The position numbers and the translations under genes were made by a program. A stretch of DNA of 45,197 bases from an uncultured Prevotella sp. Lineage in GTDB: Bacteria; Bacteroidota; Bacteroidia; Bacteroidales; Bacteroidaceae. Where the stretch lies: NCBI GenBank assembly GCA_900541575.1, contig UQKO01000014.1, positions 1 to 45,197 of the forward strand, written 5' to 3'. Shown piece after piece: positions 1 to 8,010 of the stretch. The number at the start of each line of letters is the position of its first letter. The first letter of the stretch is position 1. The notes beneath the pieces are model-generated. The model ran no database searches. It saw only the letters and a list, made by a program, of their open reading frames with translations, and was not told the origin of the DNA.

Positions 1-38
1 ATGGTACTGCACACCCGCGGGAGAGTAGGTCGCCGCCA
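1..38 (+). rRNA. rrf: 5S ribosomal RNA, 3' end only
   Basis: The first ~38 bases read as the closing part of a bacterial 5S rRNA: the ATGGTACTGC stretch of helix IV, then GGGAGAGTAGGTCGCCGCC, which is the usual Bacteroidetes 5S ending. A strong hairpin terminator follows within 12 bases, as expected at the end of an rRNA operon. The rest of the operon lies upstream of the window. The exact mature 3' end is approximate. Confidence 0.82.
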
Positions 39-49
39 ATTTCTTTACA

Positions 50-90
50 AGCCTCACTTGACATTGAGTCAGGTGAGGCTTTCTCTTTCT
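50..90 (+). terminator. Terminator of the rRNA operon
   Basis: A 13-bp stem (50-62 pairing with 68-80, one G-U pair) closes a 5-base loop and is followed by a T-rich tract (TTCTCTTTCT). It sits directly after the 5S end and before ndk, so it most likely ends the ribosomal transcript. Confidence 0.88.
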
Positions 91-232
91 ATTCTTAGCG
101 TTCTAATCCAAATCATGAGATCTTTTTTGGGATATTACATTATATTACTTTAGAAGGGCCGTTTCGATGGTGTAAGCTATGCAGAAAGTACTTTTATGAT
201 TCATAATTTTAATTCTAATATTACTATACATT

Positions 233-700
233 ATGGCATTAGAGAAAACATTAGTATTGCTTAAGCCCTGTACTTTGCAGCGTGGGCTAGCAGGTGAGAT
301 AATCAGTGTATTTGAGAAGAAAGGTCTACAGATTTGTGGTATGAAGATGATGCAACTCACTGACGAGACGCTTACCGAACATTATAAGCATTTGAGCGGC
401 AAACCATTCTTTCAACAGATTAAGGACTCCATGATGACAGCTCCCGTTGTGGCGTTGTGCCTTAAAGGCGTTGATGCTGTGGCTGCTGTGCGTGCCCTCG
501 CTGGCCCTACAAACGGACGTAGTGCTGCACCTGGCACGATTCGTGGCACCTATTGCATGAGTTTTCAAGAGAATATCGTGCATGCTTCTGATTCGCAGGA
601 GGCTGCTGTCGTGGAGTTGAAGCGTTTCTTCCGTGACGATGAAATATTCGATTGGAAGCAGGCTACTTTCCCATTTCTGTATGCAGCTGATGAATTTTAA
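233..700 (+). CDS. ndk: Nucleoside diphosphate kinase
   Basis: The 155-aa protein is a single-domain nucleoside diphosphate kinase, which moves the gamma phosphate of ATP onto NDPs through a phosphohistidine and balances cytosolic NTP and dNTP pools. The N-terminal beta strand and Lys11 (TLVLLKP) and the active-site segment NIVHASDS with catalytic His117 are present. The stretch RGTYCMSFQ before it departs from the commoner RGDFG form but is seen in Bacteroidetes homologues. Length fits the family (about 140-155 aa). It is monocistronic, between the rRNA terminator and a long gene-free stretch. No clear Shine-Dalgarno is seen, which is common in this phylum. Confidence 0.95.
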   Translation: MALEKTLVLLKPCTLQRGLAGEIISVFEKKGLQICGMKMMQLTDETLTEHYKHLSGKPFFQQIKDSMMTAPVVALCLKGVDAVAAVRALAGPTNGRSAAPGTIRGTYCMSFQENIVHASDSQEAAVVELKRFFRDDEIFDWKQATFPFLYAADEF

Positions 701-903
701 GGATTTTGCGTTGATTTGCATTGGGGCTTCTGATTGTACTATCTGCATCGTTTAAAAGGTCTCTTTCGTATATATTCGCTGATTGTTTTTCATCTTTTAG
801 AGTGGACTTAATAAAATAACTTACCTGATGGAATTGGAACGCTTAGACGTAAAAGAAATGCGTTTACTAGTAACTAATTCTTGCAGAATAGTCCTTAAAA
901 TAG

Positions 904-944
904 GCGTCCTCCGTTTTGAGTCGAAGGCTTGAAGCGGAGGACGC
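904..944. repeat. Perfect 10-bp inverted repeat
   Basis: GCGTCCTCCG (904-913) pairs with CGGAGGACGC (935-944) across a 21-base loop. It lacks a following T run on either side, so it is only a weak terminator candidate for ndk. It may be a protein-binding or mRNA-stabilising structure. Confidence 0.5.
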
Positions 945-1223
945 GCTGGGTTATAGTAGTTCCCCTCTTTTCGCTTTTCACAAGACGTTCCCTTCTTTCT
1001 TGCAAAGTCTTTTCTTTGTGGTGCTGATTCGTCATTGGGGTATTTGCGCAAGTGATTTCCTGCGTCCGTGAGTGGGGATTTTTTTTAATTCCACGTGGAT
1101 GAAGGGGTTTCTTATTGGTTTTCAAACGATAAGGTGTAGAGGGGTGAAGAAAAGGTTTTATAGAGGACAGAAAATGGTTGAAAAAAATATTTTTGTTTTC
1201 TTCTTCTGTTCAAAAGTTTGCCG

Positions 1224-1231
1224 TATCTTTG
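1224..1231 (+). promoter_or_regulatory. Candidate -7 element upstream of nrdD
   Basis: TATCTTTG fits the Bacteroidetes housekeeping -7 consensus TAnnTTTG. A well-spaced TTTG at -33 is not present (the nearest lies about 28 bases upstream), so the call rests on the -7 box alone. If used, the nrdD mRNA would have a leader of about 320 bases. Confidence 0.4.
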
Positions 1232-1439
1232 TCAACGTCTTTGGAGAACGAGCTTCGCTAGGACTCCTTTTTGTGATGAGCGAAGCAGTTATTGAAGAAA
1301 CTATCTAGCACAAAGTAAACAGCTGACAATCAATGAGTTATAAGTAAAGTTTCTTCTGCGTGAAGGACGGGCTATTGCGTGCTATTGGAAGGCTCTGAAG
1401 TCTTTCTATAGACTACTGATGAAAGTGGAGCGCAACCAA

Positions 1440-1475
1440 AAAGTTTTCCGTTTTGGAGAACTTTTGGAAAACTTT
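1440..1475 (+). promoter_or_regulatory. Hairpin in the nrdD leader
   Basis: AAAGTTTTCC (1440-1449) pairs with GGAAAACTTT (1466-1475), a 10-bp perfect stem whose loop also carries a repeat of the TTTTGGAGAACTTTTGGA type. It lies about 80 bases ahead of the nrdD start and could be an operator or an mRNA structure controlling anaerobic nucleotide reduction. Confidence 0.4.
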
Positions 1476-1555
1476 GTCGCTTGAAGTTATCCCCAAAAAG
1501 ACACCTTTTTACTCTCAGATAAACCTTACAAACCGCTACACAGTATTCCTCAACC

Positions 1556-3652
1556 ATGTGCACTGACAACTTTATCATTACCAAGCGCAACGGCAAGACA
1601 GAGCCGCTGAGTATAGAAAAAATTAAGACTGCCATACTCAAGTCATTTCGATCAAGGAATAAGAACATTGATGCCGAAGGGCTTAACCGTATCATGCAAC
1701 GCCTTCGCTTCTGCAACGGAATGAGTGTGGAAGATGTTCAGAATCAGGTAGAGGTGGCGTTGATGGCTGAGCACCATTATGAGGTGGCAAAGTCGTTTAT
1801 GCTCTACCGCAAGCGTCATGAAGATGATCGCGAGACTGCCGACAAACTGCGCTTCCTAATCAATTACTGCAATTCGACCAATCCTGCCACGGGTTCCAAG
1901 TACGATGCCAATGCAAACGTGGAAAACAAGAATATTGCCACTCTTATTGGCGAGCTTCCTAAGCAGGGATTTATCCGCTTAAATCGTCGTTTGCTTTGCG
2001 ATCGTATTAAGGATATGTATGGCAAGGAGCTAGCTGATCGCTATATCTATTTGCTCAAGCACCATTTTATCTATAAGAATGATGAGACTTCGCTAGCTAA
2101 CTATTGTGCCTCTATCACGATGTATCCTTGGCTGCTCAACGGCACGAAAGATATTGGCGGTAACTCAACGGCACCTACCAATCTGAAGTCGTTTTGCGGA
2201 GGCTTCGTCAATATGGTATTTATCGTTAGTTCCATGCTTTCGGGCGCTTGCGCCACTCCTGAATTTCTCATGTATATGAGCCATTTCTTGGAAATCGAGT
2301 ATGGTTCGGAATACTATACCGAGGCCGACAAGGTAGTAGATCTCTCTACGCGCCAGCGCACTATCGACAAGGTGATTACCGACTGCTTTGAGCAAATCGT
2401 ATATTCTATTAATCAGCCTACGGGGGCGCGCAACTTCCAATCGGTGTTTTGGAACATTTCATACTATGATAAGTTCTATTTCGAGAGCATCTTCGGTGAA
2501 TTCCGTTTTCCCGATGGTTCGCGTCCTTCTTGGCCAGCTCTCGACTGGTTGCAGCGCCGCTTCATGAAGTGGTTTAACCAGGAACGCACTAAGGCAGTAC
2601 TTACCTTCCCCGTAGAGACTATGGCACTTCTTTCCAAAGATGGTGATGTGATGGACAAGGAGTATGGTGATTTTACGGCCGAAATGTATGCTGAAGGTCA
2701 TAGCTTCTTTACCTATATGAGCGACAATGCCGACTCCTTGGCTTCTTGCTGTCGTTTGCGCAATGAGATTCAGGACAATGGCTTCAGCTATACGCTTGGT
2801 GCGGGTGGTGTGAGCACCGGTTCGAAATCGGTACTTACAGTGAACCTCAACCGCTGCGTGCAGCAGGCCACTCGTGAAGGCCGTTCTTACGTGGAATACC
2901 TCGACAGCATAATCGATCTTATGCACAAGGTACAGATGGCTTATAATGCCAACCTCAAGGATTTGATGGATAAGGGTATGCTGCCGCTCTTTGATGCTGG
3001 CTACATCAACATCAAGCGTCAGTATCTCACGATCGGTGTGAATGGTATGGTGGAAGCTGCAGAGAGCCTTGGTATTACCATTTCAGATAATAAGGAGTAT
3101 GAAGACTTCGTGGGCAATATCCTCGGCCTTATTGAGAGCTACAATCGCAAGTATCGTTCAAAGGACTTGATGTTCAACTGCGAAATGATTCCTGCCGAGA
3201 ATGTAGGCGTAAAGCACGCCCGTTGGGATCGCGAAGACGGCTATTTCGTGCCTCGTGAATGCTACAATTCTTACTTCTACGTGGTGGAAGATACGAATAC
3301 AGATATCATTGAAAAGTTCCGCCTTCATGGTCGTCGCTTTATTGAGCACCTCACGGGTGGTTCTGCACTCCACATGAATCTTGATGAGCATTTGAGCCAA
3401 CCCCAGTATCGTCAGCTCTTGCGTGTGGCAGCAAAGGAGGGATGCAACTATTTCACCTACAACATTCCCAACACGCTCTGCAATGATTGTGGTCACATCG
3501 ACAAGCACCACTTGCATAAGTGCCCTGTGTGCGGATCGGAGAATCTCGACTATCTGACTCGTATCATCGGCTACTTGAAGCGTGTAAGCAACTTCTCGCT
3601 CGATCGCCAGAAGGAAGCTGGAAGAAGATACTATCAGCGCGTGGAGGAATAA
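1556..3652 (+). CDS. nrdD: Anaerobic ribonucleoside-triphosphate reductase, large subunit
   Basis: The 698-aa class III reductase turns NTPs into dNTPs without oxygen, using a glycyl radical. An ATP-cone allosteric domain occupies roughly residues 5-95 (ITKRNGKTEPLSIEKI). The long barrel domain follows. The C-terminus has the zinc site CNDCG...CPVCG and the radical loop RIIGYLKR, with Gly672 as the likely radical carrier. Length matches the family. nrdG follows after 28 bases with its own AAGGAGG ribosome site, so the enzyme and its activase form one operon. The first ATG after the leader was taken because it precedes the ATP-cone directly. Confidence 0.96.
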   Translation: MCTDNFIITKRNGKTEPLSIEKIKTAILKSFRSRNKNIDAEGLNRIMQRLRFCNGMSVEDVQNQVEVALMAEHHYEVAKSFMLYRKRHEDDRETADKLRFLINYCNSTNPATGSKYDANANVENKNIATLIGELPKQGFIRLNRRLLCDRIKDMYGKELADRYIYLLKHHFIYKNDETSLANYCASITMYPWLLNGTKDIGGNSTAPTNLKSFCGGFVNMVFIVSSMLSGACATPEFLMYMSHFLEIEYGSEYYTEADKVVDLSTRQRTIDKVITDCFEQIVYSINQPTGARNFQSVFWNISYYDKFYFESIFGEFRFPDGSRPSWPALDWLQRRFMKWFNQERTKAVLTFPVETMALLSKDGDVMDKEYGDFTAEMYAEGHSFFTYMSDNADSLASCCRLRNEIQDNGFSYTLGAGGVSTGSKSVLTVNLNRCVQQATREGRSYVEYLDSIIDLMHKVQMAYNANLKDLMDKGMLPLFDAGYINIKRQYLTIGVNGMVEAAESLGITISDNKEYEDFVGNILGLIESYNRKYRSKDLMFNCEMIPAENVGVKHARWDREDGYFVPRECYNSYFYVVEDTNTDIIEKFRLHGRRFIEHLTGGSALHMNLDEHLSQPQYRQLLRVAAKEGCNYFTYNIPNTLCNDCGHIDKHHLHKCPVCGSENLDYLTRIIGYLKRVSNFSLDRQKEAGRRYYQRVEE

Positions 3653-3680
3653 TCTTCGCACCATAAGGAGGAAATGATCC

Positions 3681-4157
3681 ATGCTGAAGTATTATAACCA
3701 CGACATCGTGTTTCAGGAATATCCTGATGAGGTGACGTTGGCCATCAACCTTACGCTCTGTCCTAATCGCTGTGTGGGATGTCATAGCGCATTCTTGCGC
3801 GAGAACATTGGCGAGGAACTCACCGAAGAACGCCTTGCGGCTCTCATTGAGAGCAACGATGGAATTACGTGTGTAGGGTTTCAGGGCGGTGATAACGATC
3901 CGCAGACCCTCTTCGCCTTGGCGCGCCATATCCGCGAGAAGTACGAAGGGCGTATCCGTACGGGTTGGTATTCGGGGCGTACGTGGTTGCCCGACTTAAA
4001 GGCACTCTCCACTGCACTCAACTACGTGAAGATAGGCGGCTATTCGCCCAAACTCGGTCCCCTCTCTTCGCCCACCACGAACCAGCGCTTCTATCGCATT
4101 GAGCCAGATGGCCAGCTGACCGACCTTACCCTACGCTTTCGCAAGAAGCATGTATAA
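3681..4157 (+). CDS. nrdG: Anaerobic ribonucleotide reductase activating protein (radical SAM)
   Basis: This 158-aa radical-SAM protein installs the glycyl radical on NrdD. The [4Fe-4S]-binding CxxxCxxC motif is at Cys27, Cys31 and Cys34 (LCPNRCVGC). A glycine-rich FQGGD segment for SAM binding lies near residue 70. The length is that of the short NrdG subfamily. A strong ribosome site, AAGGAGG, sits ahead of the ATG, unusual for this genome where most genes lack one. It is the last gene before a strong terminator shared with the convergent guaD gene. Confidence 0.95.
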   Translation: MLKYYNHDIVFQEYPDEVTLAINLTLCPNRCVGCHSAFLRENIGEELTEERLAALIESNDGITCVGFQGGDNDPQTLFALARHIREKYEGRIRTGWYSGRTWLPDLKALSTALNYVKIGGYSPKLGPLSSPTTNQRFYRIEPDGQLTDLTLRFRKKHV

Positions 4158-4165
4158 AGAAACCC

Positions 4166-4214
4166 TTCGGGGGCGACACCTATATATATAGGTATCGCCC
4201 CCGAATCATTTTTT
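4166..4214 (+). terminator. Rho-independent terminator after nrdG
   Basis: A long stem (TTCGGGGGCGA at 4166-4176 pairing with TCGCCCCCGAA ending at 4205) with a TA-rich loop is followed by TCATTTTTT. It ends nrdDG and lies between convergent genes, so it may serve guaD as well. Confidence 0.9.
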
Positions 4215-4229
4215 AAGTACTCTTGTTCG

Positions 4230-4697
4230 TCAATATTCCACTTTGTCGCCTTTTTCTTCCCAGTCATTGAAAGGCGCTTGAGCTTCTTGGCGCATCATTT
4301 CTGCGGTGGGGAGCTTGCGCTCATGGATGGGGAGCGGCAGTTCTTGGTAGATAAAGGCATCGTCGAAACCGATGCGAGCCGCGTCATCCTTTGTCGCGGC
4401 AAAGTAGAGATGATCCAGGTGTGCCCAATAGATGGCGCCGAGACACATGGGGCATGGTTCGCACGAAGAGTAGATATCATAGCCTGAGAGGTCGAAGTCT
4501 TGCTTCTTGGCACAAGCCTTGCGAATGGCTTGCACTTCGGCATGAGCAGTAGGATCGTGTTGCAAAGTTACGCGGTTTACGCCTTCGGCCACGATCTCTC
4601 CGTTCTTAGCAATCACGGCGCCGAAGGGTCCTCCGCCTTGCTTTACGTTTTCCACAGCGAGGTCAATGGCCCGCTGCATGAGTTCTTGCTTTGTCAT
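4230..4697 (-). CDS. guaD: Guanine deaminase (cytidine-deaminase-fold nucleobase deaminase)
   Basis: The 155-aa protein has the zinc-deaminase signature: His52-Ala-Glu54 (TAHAEV) and Pro81-Cys-x-x-Cys85 (CEPCPMC). It resembles Bacillus subtilis GuaD along its whole length, including GGPFGAVI, DPTAHAEV, CEPCPMCLGAIYWA and the C-terminal FDDAFIY segment, which supports guanine to xanthine deamination rather than tRNA adenosine deamination. TadA is the main alternative, but TadA proteins lack the FDD(A/S)FIY tail. It is a stand-alone gene convergent with nrdG. Confidence 0.88.
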   Translation of the reverse strand: MTKQELMQRAIDLAVENVKQGGGPFGAVIAKNGEIVAEGVNRVTLQHDPTAHAEVQAIRKACAKKQDFDLSGYDIYSSCEPCPMCLGAIYWAHLDHLYFAATKDDAARIGFDDAFIYQELPLPIHERKLPTAEMMRQEAQAPFNDWEEKGDKVEY

Positions 4698-4840
4698 AAA
4701 TCTGTAATTTTAAGTTTTTTACGAAAGGTAAAGGTAGTCATTTCGTGGAATATCAAGCTCTCTTTTATGGACTATTTTGCACTTTTTTGTTAAAAAGTGC
4801 TCTTTATTACCTATTCTTTCTCCTCTATTACGCTATTTTA

Positions 4841-4871
4841 TTGCAAAGGCTAGAAAGTATGGGTAACTTTG
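4841..4871 (+). promoter_or_regulatory. Promoter of the secreted-protein gene
   Basis: TTG at 4841-4843 and TAACTTTG at 4864-4871 are separated by 20 bases, matching the Bacteroidetes -33/-7 arrangement. The start codon lies about 50 bases downstream of the -7 box. Confidence 0.65.
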
Positions 4872-4920
4872 CATGTAGTTATTTACAGCAAAACATTAAC
4901 AATTAAAACATTATAGCTTT

Positions 4921-6879
4921 ATGAGAACAAGATTACTTACTTTCAAGTCGCTCCTCTTGATATGCGTATTGGCTATTGTTGGCGGAGCGCAGGCGTGGGC
5001 TGACACGTATACTTATACCGCAGAAAAGGCGGATTTTAGCAAAGGCTCATTTTCGTTTACTTCTGCTAGTGTAACTTGGAATGGCAGTTCTACATACGAA
5101 GCGCCAACGCGAATCGAGACTGATACTAAAGATACTAAAGGGAGAGGTGTTCAGTTTGGTACTGCAAAGAACTCATCTAATAATACTATAACACTCTCTA
5201 CTAATGATATTAATGGCGAAATATCTTCTATATCAGTAAATACTGCAACCGCAAAGGGCTGCACAGTGTCTTTATCTGTCTCAATCGGGAGTGCTACATT
5301 AGGAACCAAAACGCTTGACAAAAATGCAACTCTATATGAATTTACTCCAAAGGCAGGTAGTAATAAAGGAAAAATTACTTTGTCGTGGAATGCGACAAAG
5401 GGCTCTGTTTATATAAAATCTATTACGATTGTATATAGTTCCTCACAATCCTCAGTGGCAACCCCCACAATAACTCCCGCTTCTCAATCCTTCACAGAAC
5501 CATTTACTGCCACCATCTCTTGCGAAACATCAGGTGCTACCATCTACTATACTTTAGATGGAACAGATCCAACGACATCTGCTACTCGTGCAACGTATAC
5601 AGATGCAGGCGTCTCTATTCCTGCACAAACGACTACCCTCAAGGCATGCGCAGAAGTGAGTGGAGAGGTTAGTAATGTCGCATCTGCTGATTACACGTAT
5701 GTGGTTGTATATGATAATATTGCCACGCTTAAGGCTGTAGCAAAAAATGGTGAAACTTACAAGGTAAAATTGACCGATGCAATCGTAACCAAAGTAAATG
5801 GAAATAATTGCTACATCCAGGATGCCACCGCTGGCATTCTGCTCTATAAAAAGAGTCATGGCTATAAGGAAGGACAAAAACTGAATGGTACAGCTAGTGT
5901 TGCTTACCAGGTGTTCAATGGACAGAATCAGATTACTTCGCTTGATGGTGATATCAATGTTGTAGATGGCGCAGATATACCTTGCATCGATGTAGAGCTC
6001 GCAAATTTATTGAACGATATCGACAAATACGAAAGTATGCGCGTGAAGGTATCAATGGCTACGGTGACATCAGACTTCGTAAACCAAAAAGGTGAAATTA
6101 CTGTTGGTAAGAATACGATTGTTGTATTTAACAAATACAAGCCAACTCAGTTTGATACTTTCCGTAAGGGAGCCTATGTTGATGTTATAGGCTATCCTTG
6201 TACATTCGTACAAAATAGCGTGTCTACTAAAGAATTGAACGTTTGGTCTGGCGACATCAATAGTGATGAATATAAGGATAATATTAGCGTGAGCGATGCT
6301 CAATATGCTACATACTATGGTGCTGATGCATTCTTTATGCCTGAGGGCATGACAGGATCTGTTGTTGTCAAGAATGGTGATGGCATTGCGCTTACAGAAA
6401 CTTATACAGAGGGAACTCTTGTTCCTGCTAAGACGGCGCTCGTATTAAGTGCAACAAAGGGGAACTATGGTCTCTATTGGGGCTCATCTGACGAAACTGC
6501 TCCCGTCGACAACCTCCTTCACGGAACTACTACAGATGTTATGACTAATGCTGGCGAGGGTAACTATAAGTACTACAAGCTTTCATACGATGACAATGAT
6601 GCCAATCTTGGCTTCTATTGGGGGGCTGAAAATGGTGCAGCCTTTATGAATAAAGCTGGTAAGGCTTACTTAGCTCTTCCCGTTACTGAAAGTCAGAGTA
6701 TGGCAAAGGGATTCTCTCTTTCCGATTTGGCAAATGGCACTACCACCAGCATCCAGCAAGCATCTATCGCTGACAAAGCAGTTCCTATCTTCGACATCAA
6801 TGGTCGCCGCGTGAGCACGCTCAATGGTGCTGCCAAGGGTGTGTACATTGTAGGTGGTAAGAAAGTGATGGTGAAGTAA
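4921..6879 (+). CDS. Secreted multidomain protein with chitobiase-like domain and type-IX-like C-terminal domain
   Basis: The 652-aa protein starts with a Sec signal peptide (cleavage near AQAWA-D, about residue 27). A beta-rich domain with a Gly-Lys-Ile-Thr-Leu repeat style covers about 30-175. A chitobiase/hexosaminidase C-terminal-type domain follows at about 180-260 (ATIYYTLDGTDPT). An OB-like beta domain covers about 265-440 (TYKVKLTDAIVTKVNGNNCY). The last ~45 residues (VPIFDINGRRVSTLNGAAKG, then VYIVGGKKV) are a short C-terminal domain like those that direct proteins through the type IX secretion system or anchor them to the surface. No catalytic domain is seen. A role in surface binding is possible but not shown. 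A small peptide gene follows after 67 bases. Confidence 0.8.
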   Translation: MRTRLLTFKSLLLICVLAIVGGAQAWADTYTYTAEKADFSKGSFSFTSASVTWNGSSTYEAPTRIETDTKDTKGRGVQFGTAKNSSNNTITLSTNDINGEISSISVNTATAKGCTVSLSVSIGSATLGTKTLDKNATLYEFTPKAGSNKGKITLSWNATKGSVYIKSITIVYSSSQSSVATPTITPASQSFTEPFTATISCETSGATIYYTLDGTDPTTSATRATYTDAGVSIPAQTTTLKACAEVSGEVSNVASADYTYVVVYDNIATLKAVAKNGETYKVKLTDAIVTKVNGNNCYIQDATAGILLYKKSHGYKEGQKLNGTASVAYQVFNGQNQITSLDGDINVVDGADIPCIDVELANLLNDIDKYESMRVKVSMATVTSDFVNQKGEITVGKNTIVVFNKYKPTQFDTFRKGAYVDVIGYPCTFVQNSVSTKELNVWSGDINSDEYKDNISVSDAQYATYYGADAFFMPEGMTGSVVVKNGDGIALTETYTEGTLVPAKTALVLSATKGNYGLYWGSSDETAPVDNLLHGTTTDVMTNAGEGNYKYYKLSYDDNDANLGFYWGAENGAAFMNKAGKAYLALPVTESQSMAKGFSLSDLANGTTTSIQQASIADKAVPIFDINGRRVSTLNGAAKGVYIVGGKKVMVK

Positions 6880-6946
6880 GCAGGGCGAAAGAGGCTTGCT
6901 CTACTCACTAAGTAACATTATGAATAAAGAAAAAAGATCAGATACA

Positions 6947-7102
6947 ATGAAGAAGATATATACTGCCCCTCAGACTATGGTCATCCGCATTCTGACAGAG
7001 GGAATGATGGCTTTAAGCACAAAAGATGAAGTAAGCTCAAAGCCACAACTCTCAGATCAGAAGGGCTGGGACGATGCTGAATGGAGTGACGTAGAGGAAT
7101 AA
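6947..7102 (+). CDS. Small peptide of the Bacteroidales MKKxYxxP type
   Basis: A 51-residue product starting MKKIYTAPQTMVIRI and ending in an acidic DDAEWSDVEE. Short proteins with this Tyr-x-x-Pro N-terminus, a Val/Ile-rich strand, a middle MMALST and a polar tail are common hypothetical genes in Prevotella and Bacteroides. An in-frame ATG at 6920 would add nine residues (MNKEKRSDT); 6947 was chosen because the family usually begins MKK. It follows the secreted-protein gene and precedes a terminator, so the two probably share a transcript. Function unknown; a processed peptide is one possibility. Confidence 0.6.
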   Translation: MKKIYTAPQTMVIRILTEGMMALSTKDEVSSKPQLSDQKGWDDAEWSDVEE

Positions 7103-7132
7103 CGTTTTCTGTCGCGTTCGCTTGAAAAGATT

Positions 7133-7167
7133 AAAGGCTCACACCTTGAAATGGGGTGTGGGCCTTT
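7133..7167 (+). terminator. Terminator after the small peptide gene
   Basis: AAAGGCTCACACC (7133-7145) pairs with GGTGTGGGCCTTT (7155-7167) with one G-U pair. There is no strong T run beyond it, so it may be leaky, but the stem is strong and the position fits. Confidence 0.7.
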
Positions 7168-7440
7168 GATGTTGTTGTAGGGGGATTGTTATTGGTTCTG
7201 TGGACGACGCGTCCCCGTTTACCCATTTCCATGTTGCAGTAAGGCTGTTGAGTGAAGATACAGTCTTATTTCAGGGAACGAGAATTGTCTTTCTGCATAG
7301 ATGGACATTCCCCCTTGCGAACGGGTGAATATGTAAGTTGTGAACGGAGTGCTCCGAACTTCGTCATTATCACGCTAAAACCTAGGTCTTTTCGTTTCTT
7401 GATGAAGACTTTCCCGTCGTACACAGGCCTGTGGTAGCTT

Positions 7441-7546
7441 TACCGCACGGCAGCGGTAGAGCTACCGCACGGCAGTGGTAGAGCTACCGGACGGCAGCGG
7501 TAAAGCTACCGCACGGCAGTGGTAGAGCTACCGGACGGCAGCGGTA
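7441..7546. repeat. Tandem array of five 18-bp hairpin units with 22-bp period
   Basis: Five units of the form TACCGCACGGCAGCGGTA start at 7441, 7463, 7485, 7507 and 7529 and are joined by GAGC or AAGC. Each unit can fold on itself (TACCGC with GCGGTA). Variants change C to T in the right arm, keeping pairing as G-U. Partial units flank the array (GGTAGC at 7433, TACC at 7551). A second array with the same unit closes the window at 45053-45184. Confidence 0.85.
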
Positions 7547-7825
7547 AAGCTACCAATGGGCGTTGAACGATGGAAAGATGACGATCTGTAAATGGGAAGA
7601 TGGGGATCTGTGAACGATAAATTCCTCTGCTATACTTCGTTATGGGGTAAGGACTATAATGTGGACATGTCATGTAAGTTACTCATGCGATGAGCAGAGG
7701 GCGGAACTTAAAAATATATTCCTAAACAACTATGCGCGCAGGATTTTTATACGTAATGTGCTCAACCGGAAATATCCGCTGACCCCGTATCGGCTGAACC
7801 ATCACTAATCAAGTGCTAACTTTAA

Positions 7826-7963
7826 AGGCAGTGGGGGCGAAGTGTCTCGCTTCGGCGCGGTGCTGAGTGGCTCTGTGCCGCGAAGCAGCGCTAAAGTTTT
7901 GCCACGTTTCGCCATTGAGCCTCGCGTACCAAGCCGAAGCGAGACGCTTCGCCCCCACTGCCT
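7826..7963. repeat. Large imperfect inverted repeat, 31-bp arms
   Basis: Positions 7826-7856 are the reverse complement of 7933-7963 with one C/T difference, separated by about 76 bases that contain further GC-rich self-complementary sequence (GCCGCGAAGCAGCGC). The whole 138-bp unit could be a non-autonomous MITE-like element or a large bidirectional transcription stop between the converging peptide and rel genes. Confidence 0.75.
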
Positions 7964-8010
7964 ATGGAGGCACAACATGCTCGTTCGAGATGTCGATGTG
8001 AAGACCGGTG

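Larger units (their letters stand above)
701..1555 (+). other. Gene-free region between ndk and nrdD
   Basis: No convincing gene is seen in these 855 bases; the short frames present lack recognisable domains. The region holds a hairpin at 904-944 (10-bp perfect stem), a palindrome TCCACGTGGA at 1090-1099, a candidate promoter near 1224, a possible stem GCTTCGCT/AGCGAAGC around 1250-1290, and a second hairpin at 1440-1475 just before nrdD. The distal half is probably the nrdDG promoter and a long leader. Confidence 0.6.
7168..8010. other. Gene-free repeat-rich region between convergent transcripts
   Basis: About 840 bases between the end of the peptide gene and the end of rel hold no convincing gene. 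The region carries the five-unit tandem hairpin array (7441-7546) and a large imperfect inverted repeat (7826-7963). Open frames here are short and of low-complexity or repeat origin. Confidence 0.6.

Noticed and set aside
1090..1099. TCCACGTGGA palindrome as a parS site
   Set aside because: Outer positions do not fit the parS consensus and it is far from parAB.
821..1125. Two overlapping minus-strand frames of 76 codons after ndk
   Set aside because: They overlap each other in different phases, cross an inverted repeat and have Arg/Lys-rich composition without domain signs.
1072..1308. 78-codon plus frame before nrdD
   Set aside because: It spans the candidate promoter and has no conserved look.
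7441..7546. Possible CRISPR array
   Set aside because: The period is 22 bases with only a 4-base linker between units; there are no unique spacers and no cas genes. It is a tandem hairpin repeat.
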